The translations under genes and the position numbers were made by a program. From the NCBI GenBank assembly GCA_002343395.1, contig DDSN01000018.1, positions 435 through 10,187 on the forward strand: a DNA stretch of 9,753 bases. Direction: 5' to 3'. Position 1 is the stretch's first letter. Each line of letters starts with the position of its first letter. A model generated the notes under the pieces. That model saw only the letters and a list, made by a program, of their open reading frames with translations, made no database searches and was not told the origin of the DNA. The stretch is from Hyphomonadaceae bacterium UBA2389. Lineage in GTDB: Bacteria; Pseudomonadota; Alphaproteobacteria; Caulobacterales; Aquidulcibacteraceae. Shown piece by piece: positions 6,352 through 9,753 of the stretch.

Positions 6352-7338
6352 CTATCCAAGCACTGTACCCTCAATCTCCGAGTGCCACGTCCACGCATCG
6401 GCGATCACCGCATCGATCCCGCGTTGAGGCGTCCAGCCAAGTTCACGCCGCGCGAGCGCGTTGTCGGCCACCAAGGCCGGCGCATCCCCTGGCCGGCGCG
6501 CCGCGGGCGTTGCGGGAACGGTGCGGCCAGTGACGCGCTGAATCGACGCCAGCAGCTCCTTCACCGTAACGCCGTCGCCGGTGCCGAGATTGGCCGCCAA
6601 ACTCGCGCCCCCACCGAGCAAGCGCTCGATCGCACGCACGTGCGCGTCGGCGAGATCAAGCACATGCACATAATCGCGCAAGCAGGTTCCGTCGCGCGTG
6701 TCGTAATCGTCGCCAAAAATCTTGAACCCGTCTCGCCGCCCGAGAAGCGTGAACAACGCCAGTGGAATCGCGTGCGTCTCGGGATCATGCTTCTCGCCAA
6801 TACCCTCCGCGGGCGACGCGCCGGCGGCGTTGAAGTAACGCAGATGCGCGAACTTCAAGCCATACGCGCCGGCGATGTCACGGCTCGCCTGCTCGATCAT
6901 CAGCTTGGTCCAGCCATAAGGACTGACCGGCGCTTGTGGATGCGTCTCATTCATGGGCAGTCGTAGCGGCTCGCCGTAGGTGGCGCACGTCGACGAGAAT
7001 ACGAACGTCTTGACGCCCCGCTCGCGCATCACATCAAGCAGCACGAGCGCGCCCGTGACGTTGTTGTCATAGAACCGGTCGGGGAACTTCACCGACTCGC
7101 CCACCTCGATCAGCGCCGCGCAATGCAACACCGCGTCGGGCGCGTGCGCGGCGAACACCGCGTTGAGCCGCTCCTTGTCGCGAATGTCGCCGCGTTCAAA
7201 CGGCCCCCATTTTACGAAGTTTTCGTGGCCGTTGTAGAGATTGTCGTACGCCACCACTTTGTGGCCCGCGCGGGAGAGCGCGAGGCAGCAATGCGCGCCG
7301 ACATAACCCGCCCCGCCCGTTACAAGAATTGTCGCCAT
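6352..7338 (-). CDS. galE: UDP-glucose 4-epimerase
   Basis: This cytoplasmic enzyme interconverts UDP-glucose and UDP-galactose using tightly bound NAD, for galactose use and for galactose-containing surface polysaccharide. The 328-residue protein is a typical short-chain dehydrogenase-type epimerase. It has the NAD-binding GGAGYVGAH (residues 8-16), DNLYNGH (32-38), HCAALIEVGES (72-82), SSTCATYGEP (115-124), and the catalytic pair Tyr141/Lys145 in YGWTK. Later motifs are RYFNAAGA (167-174) and DGTCLRDYVHVLDLADAH (216-233), which are characteristic of GalE. The ATG at 7338 puts the nucleotide-binding loop at residue 8; an in-frame ATG at 7386 would run 21 bases into pgi. No Shine-Dalgarno sequence precedes the start, which fits a nearly leaderless message from the candidate promoter at 7350-7376. 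It is divergent from pgi and precedes an unknown membrane protein on the same strand. Confidence 0.95.
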   Translation of the reverse strand: MATILVTGGAGYVGAHCCLALSRAGHKVVAYDNLYNGHENFVKWGPFERGDIRDKERLNAVFAAHAPDAVLHCAALIEVGESVKFPDRFYDNNVTGALVLLDVMRERGVKTFVFSSTCATYGEPLRLPMNETHPQAPVSPYGWTKLMIEQASRDIAGAYGLKFAHLRYFNAAGASPAEGIGEKHDPETHAIPLALFTLLGRRDGFKIFGDDYDTRDGTCLRDYVHVLDLADAHVRAIERLLGGGASLAANLGTGDGVTVKELLASIQRVTGRTVPATPAARRPGDAPALVADNALARRELGWTPQRGIDAVIADAWTWHSEIEGTVLG

Positions 7339-7354
7339 GGACGACAGCTGATAA
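7329..7354 (+). promoter_or_regulatory. Candidate pgi promoter overlapping the galE start
   Basis: TTGTCGC (7329-7335), 11 bases, then GCTGATAA (7347-7354) resembles the Caulobacter housekeeping pattern. The -35 box lies in the first codons of galE, and the -10 box ends 11 bases before the pgi ATG. The predicted leader is only a few bases, and no Shine-Dalgarno sequence is present. The -10 box overlaps that of the opposing galE promoter. Confidence 0.45.
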
Positions 7355-7376
7355 AGCCAAGCGCCATGGACGCCAA
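7350..7376 (-). promoter_or_regulatory. Candidate galE promoter overlapping the pgi start
   Basis: On the minus strand TTGGCGT (7376-7370), 12 bases, then GCTTTATC (7357-7350) matches the pattern TTGACGS-N10-14-GCTANAWC with one mismatch in the -10 box. The -35 box lies in the first codons of pgi. Transcription would begin about five bases before the galE ATG, in line with the absence of a Shine-Dalgarno sequence. Confidence 0.5.
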
Positions 7377-8853
7377 ACAAAATCATGCGTGGTCGCGGAT
7401 CGAAGCGGAAGCCGCGCGCCTCGGGAAATTAACCCTACTGGATTTGTTCACCGCCGATCCAGCGCGCGCCGACGCGTTAACATTCGAAGCCCCGCACATC
7501 ACCGCGGACTTCTCCAAACAGCGAATCGACGCGCCCGCGCTCGCCGCTTGCGACGCGCTCGCGCAGGCAATGGATTTCGCCGGATGGCGAGAAAAGCTGT
7601 TCAGCGGCGCCGTCGTCAACAGCACGGAGAAACGCGCGGCGATGCACTGGGCTTTGCGCGCACCGAACCCGCCGTCTGAAGTCTTGGAAACACGTGCGCG
7701 AATGGCCGCGTTCGCGCAAACCGTGCGCTCCGACATCAACGCCATCGTACACCTCGGCATCGGCGGTTCCGACCTCGGGCCGCGACTCGTTTTGGATGCG
7801 TTGAAGCCGCATCGCGTGGCTGGAATCGACGTGCGTTTCGCCGCGAACGTCGACGGGTCCGATGTCGCCGACGCGATCGAAGGGCTTGACCCGAAGCGCA
7901 CGCTGCTCATCGTCGTATCGAAGACGTTCACGACGCAGGAAACGCTCGCGAACGCCGACTTCGTCCGGGCATGGGGGCCAGCGCACTTGGGCGCGGCGAC
8001 GGCCGCGCCGGGCAAAGCTGTCGCCTGGGGCGTTCCACAGGCGCATGTGTTTCCCTTCTGGGATTGGGTTGGCGGTCGTTATTCGTTGTGGTCGAGCGTG
8101 AGCCTTTGTTGCGCGATCGCGCTGCGTGACGGCGTGTTCGATGCACTGCTCGCCGGCGCCGCTGAGATGGACGCGCACTTTCGCGACACGCCATTCGCGC
8201 GCAGTCTTCCCGCGCTCTCCGCCGCAATCCAGATGTGGAATCGCGAAGCGCTGGGCCACGGCGCCTATGCGCTTATTCCTTACTCCGAGCGCCTGCGTCT
8301 TTTGCCCGCGTACATGCAGCAGCTGGAGATGGAGTCGAACGGAAAGGGCGTCTCGCGCGACGGCGAGGCGTTGGCGCGTTCCGCCTGCGGCATCACCTGG
8401 GGCGCGGCGGGCACAAACGCGCAGCATTCATTCTTCCAGCTCCTGCACCAGGGCGTCGAGGAAATCCCCGTCGAGCTGATCATCAACGCGGGCGAACACG
8501 AAGGCCCAGCCTCGCACCGCGCCAAGGTATTCGCGAACGCGCTGGCGCAAGCGCGCGCGCTCATGGTGGGCAAGCAAACCGACGACTCGCATCGGCGCTT
8601 CACTGGCAATCGGGCGTCGACATTGATGGCGATTGACGCGCTCTCGCCCGCGGCGCTGGGCGCGTTGCTCGCCTTCTATGAACATCGCACGTTCACGCAG
8701 GCCGTGCTCGCCGGGATCAATCCGTTCGATCAGTTCGGCGTCGAGCTCGGCAAGGAAATGGCGAGCCAACTCCTACCGGCGCTCGAAGGCGGGCCAGCGC
8801 CTGTCGATCTCGATGCGAGCACGGCCGCGTGGGTGCGGCGGCTGGCGCCTTAA
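7366..8853 (+). CDS. pgi: Glucose-6-phosphate isomerase
   Basis: This cytoplasmic enzyme interconverts glucose-6-P and fructose-6-P, joining glycolysis/gluconeogenesis to the hexose-phosphate mutase and nucleotide-sugar synthesis. Family motifs appear in order: HLGIGGSDLGPRL (residues 129-141), VSKTFTTQETLANA (184-197), GGRYSLWSSVSL (236-247), QLEMESNGKGVS (319-330) with catalytic Glu323, WGAAGTNAQHSFFQLLHQG (345-363) with His354, and the signature NPFDQFGVELGK (452-463) ending in catalytic Lys463. At 495 residues it is about 50 shorter than the enterobacterial enzyme, but all active-site motifs are intact. The ATG at 7366 is chosen because the frame upstream lies wholly within galE on the other strand. 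There is no Shine-Dalgarno sequence, and a candidate promoter ends 11 bases upstream. Its stop codon overlaps the last codon of the convergent PLP-enzyme gene. Confidence 0.96.
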   Translation: MDAKQNHAWSRIEAEAARLGKLTLLDLFTADPARADALTFEAPHITADFSKQRIDAPALAACDALAQAMDFAGWREKLFSGAVVNSTEKRAAMHWALRAPNPPSEVLETRARMAAFAQTVRSDINAIVHLGIGGSDLGPRLVLDALKPHRVAGIDVRFAANVDGSDVADAIEGLDPKRTLLIVVSKTFTTQETLANADFVRAWGPAHLGAATAAPGKAVAWGVPQAHVFPFWDWVGGRYSLWSSVSLCCAIALRDGVFDALLAGAAEMDAHFRDTPFARSLPALSAAIQMWNREALGHGAYALIPYSERLRLLPAYMQQLEMESNGKGVSRDGEALARSACGITWGAAGTNAQHSFFQLLHQGVEEIPVELIINAGEHEGPASHRAKVFANALAQARALMVGKQTDDSHRRFTGNRASTLMAIDALSPAALGALLAFYEHRTFTQAVLAGINPFDQFGVELGKEMASQLLPALEGGPAPVDLDASTAAWVRRLAP

Positions 8854-9753
8854 CGCGCGTACCCAGGCGCGGGCATCGGCGTATCGCCGGCGCTATCCTT
8901 CATCGACGCCTCGAGATCGCGCAGATACTCGCCCGCGACCTCCGCGTGCTTTGGCGAGAGCATGAGATGCAAGCTTGGCGGATCGACATTCGACGCCGTC
9001 ATCCAGCCGCGCTTGTACATGCCGCGTAGAATGTCGAAGCAATTGGCGCTGTCGTGCGTGAACGACACGATGCCAAGCTGCGGCGATCCCAACACGCGGA
9101 AACCAAGTTTGACGACCCCAGCCTCGATCGCCTCGCGCGCCTGCACGACAAGCGCCTGCTTGGCGCGATATCCCTCGACGCCGAGATAGTTCAGCACCGC
9201 CCACGCCGCCGCGATGGCGCCGCCCGGCCGCGTGCCCGCGAGCGTCGGCGTCAACATGCGTCCCATCGGCCACGGCCCGGCGTCGAACACCATATGCTCC
9301 TTCATCGCCTGGTCGCGGAACAACAGGGTCGAGGCGCCCTTCGAGCAATAGCCGTACTTGTGCAGGTCCGATGAAATGGAGCGCACGCCCGCGACGCGGA
9401 AGTCCCACGCGGGCAAGGCAACGCCATTCATCTCCACGAACGGCGCCAAAAATCCGCCGACGCAGGCATCGACATGCAGCCACAAATTCTTGCGCAGCGC
9501 GACATCGCTCAGCGCTTCAACTGGATCAATCAAGCCGAACGGAAAACACGGCGCCGATCCCACAAGCATGATCGTGTTTTCGTCGCACGCGGCCTCCATC
9601 GCCGCGGCGTCGGCCAACAAGTCTTTGGCCGCGACGCGGCGGAGGTCGAGATCCATCATCATCGCGGCCTTGTGAAACGCCGGGTGCGCGGTGAATGGCG
9701 CCACCAGATTGCCCTGGCCCTTGAGCCCGCGCGATCGCGCATAGTCGCGGGCC
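8850..9753 (-). CDS. PLP-dependent lyase/decarboxylase, sphingosine-1-phosphate-lyase-like, C-terminal part (cut by right edge)
   Basis: About 300 residues of a fold-type I PLP enzyme are visible; the N terminus lies beyond the right edge. TAHPAFHKAA (near visible residues 21-30), LHVDACVGGFLAPF (visible 91-104, with the PLP-contacting Asp) and ISSDLHKYGYCSKGASTLLF (visible 126-145) are the marker segments. The HKYG lysine (codon at 9357-9359) is the expected Schiff-base residue. The SISxDxHKYG...KG.S pattern and the following PTLAGTRPGG are closer to sphingosine-1-phosphate lyases than to glutamate or aromatic decarboxylases, although all share the group II decarboxylase family. A sphingoid or other amino-alcohol phosphate substrate is therefore possible, not shown. 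The frame stays open to the edge with no convincing start: the internal GTG at 9704 is mid-domain. It converges with pgi and overlaps it by 4 bp (TTAA). Confidence 0.85.
   Translation of the reverse strand, partial: ARDYARSRGLKGQGNLVAPFTAHPAFHKAAMMMDLDLRRVAAKDLLADAAAMEAACDENTIMLVGSAPCFPFGLIDPVEALSDVALRKNLWLHVDACVGGFLAPFVEMNGVALPAWDFRVAGVRSISSDLHKYGYCSKGASTLLFRDQAMKEHMVFDAGPWPMGRMLTPTLAGTRPGGAIAAAWAVLNYLGVEGYRAKQALVVQAREAIEAGVVKLGFRVLGSPQLGIVSFTHDSANCFDILRGMYKRGWMTASNVDPPSLHLMLSPKHAEVAGEYLRDLEASMKDSAGDTPMPAPGYAR

Noticed and set aside
7123..7365. Upstream extension of the pgi frame
   Set aside because: It lies entirely within galE on the opposite strand and encodes residues unlike Pgi N termini.
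7477..8427. Minus-strand open frame (316 codons) inside pgi
   Set aside because: It is opposite the conserved catalytic core of pgi, Arg-rich, and without a ribosome site or family match.
1..9753. Search for tRNA, rRNA, CRISPR, transposase, integrase, phage or defence genes
   Set aside because: No cloverleaf-like sequence, repeat-spacer array, terminal inverted repeat or recognisable mobile or defence protein was seen on either strand.

Overview
The window is high-GC chromosomal DNA with tightly packed genes on both strands. Protein matches and promoter-like boxes point to an alphaproteobacterium, probably in or near Caulobacterales (Caulobacter/Hyphomonadaceae-like). Two intergenic regions fit the Caulobacter housekeeping promoter pattern as I remember it (TTGACGS, 10-14 bases, GCTANAWC). 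The taxonomic call is inference. I see no tRNA, rRNA, CRISPR array, insertion sequence, phage gene or attachment site.

Layout: (1) Minus strand, 1-1820, read right to left: a membrane-anchored LuxR-type regulator, a VOC/glyoxalase-fold protein, a four-helix DUF4199 membrane protein, then the 5' part of gpmA (phosphoglycerate mutase), which is cut by the left edge. (2) Plus strand, 1886-5399: a membrane-anchored protein of unknown function, a phosphomannomutase/phosphoglucomutase, and UDP-glucose 6-dehydrogenase (ugd). (3) Minus strand, 5468-7338: galE (UDP-glucose 4-epimerase) followed by an uncharacterised multi-helix membrane protein. (4) Plus strand, 7366-8853: pgi (glucose-6-phosphate isomerase), divergent from galE across only 27 bp. 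(5) Minus strand, 8850 to the right edge: the C-terminal part of a PLP enzyme most like sphingosine-1-phosphate lyases, overlapping the pgi stop codon by 4 bp.

Most of the window feeds sugar-nucleotide supply. Pgi links fructose-6-P and glucose-6-P. The mutase links hexose-6-P to hexose-1-P (glucose and/or mannose). Ugd converts UDP-glucose to UDP-glucuronate, and GalE interconverts UDP-glucose and UDP-galactose. GpmA is lower glycolysis. The uridylyltransferase that would make UDP-glucose is not in the window. These genes probably support capsule, lipopolysaccharide, holdfast or other exopolysaccharide synthesis, but no glycosyltransferase or export gene is present to say which.

I did not find a clearly new biological system. 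The most interesting signals are regulatory: two candidate promoters with overlapping -10 boxes in the galE/pgi gap; a hairpin that would hide the ribosome binding site of the VOC gene, next to operator-like half-sites; and the LuxR-VOC-DUF4199 module itself.
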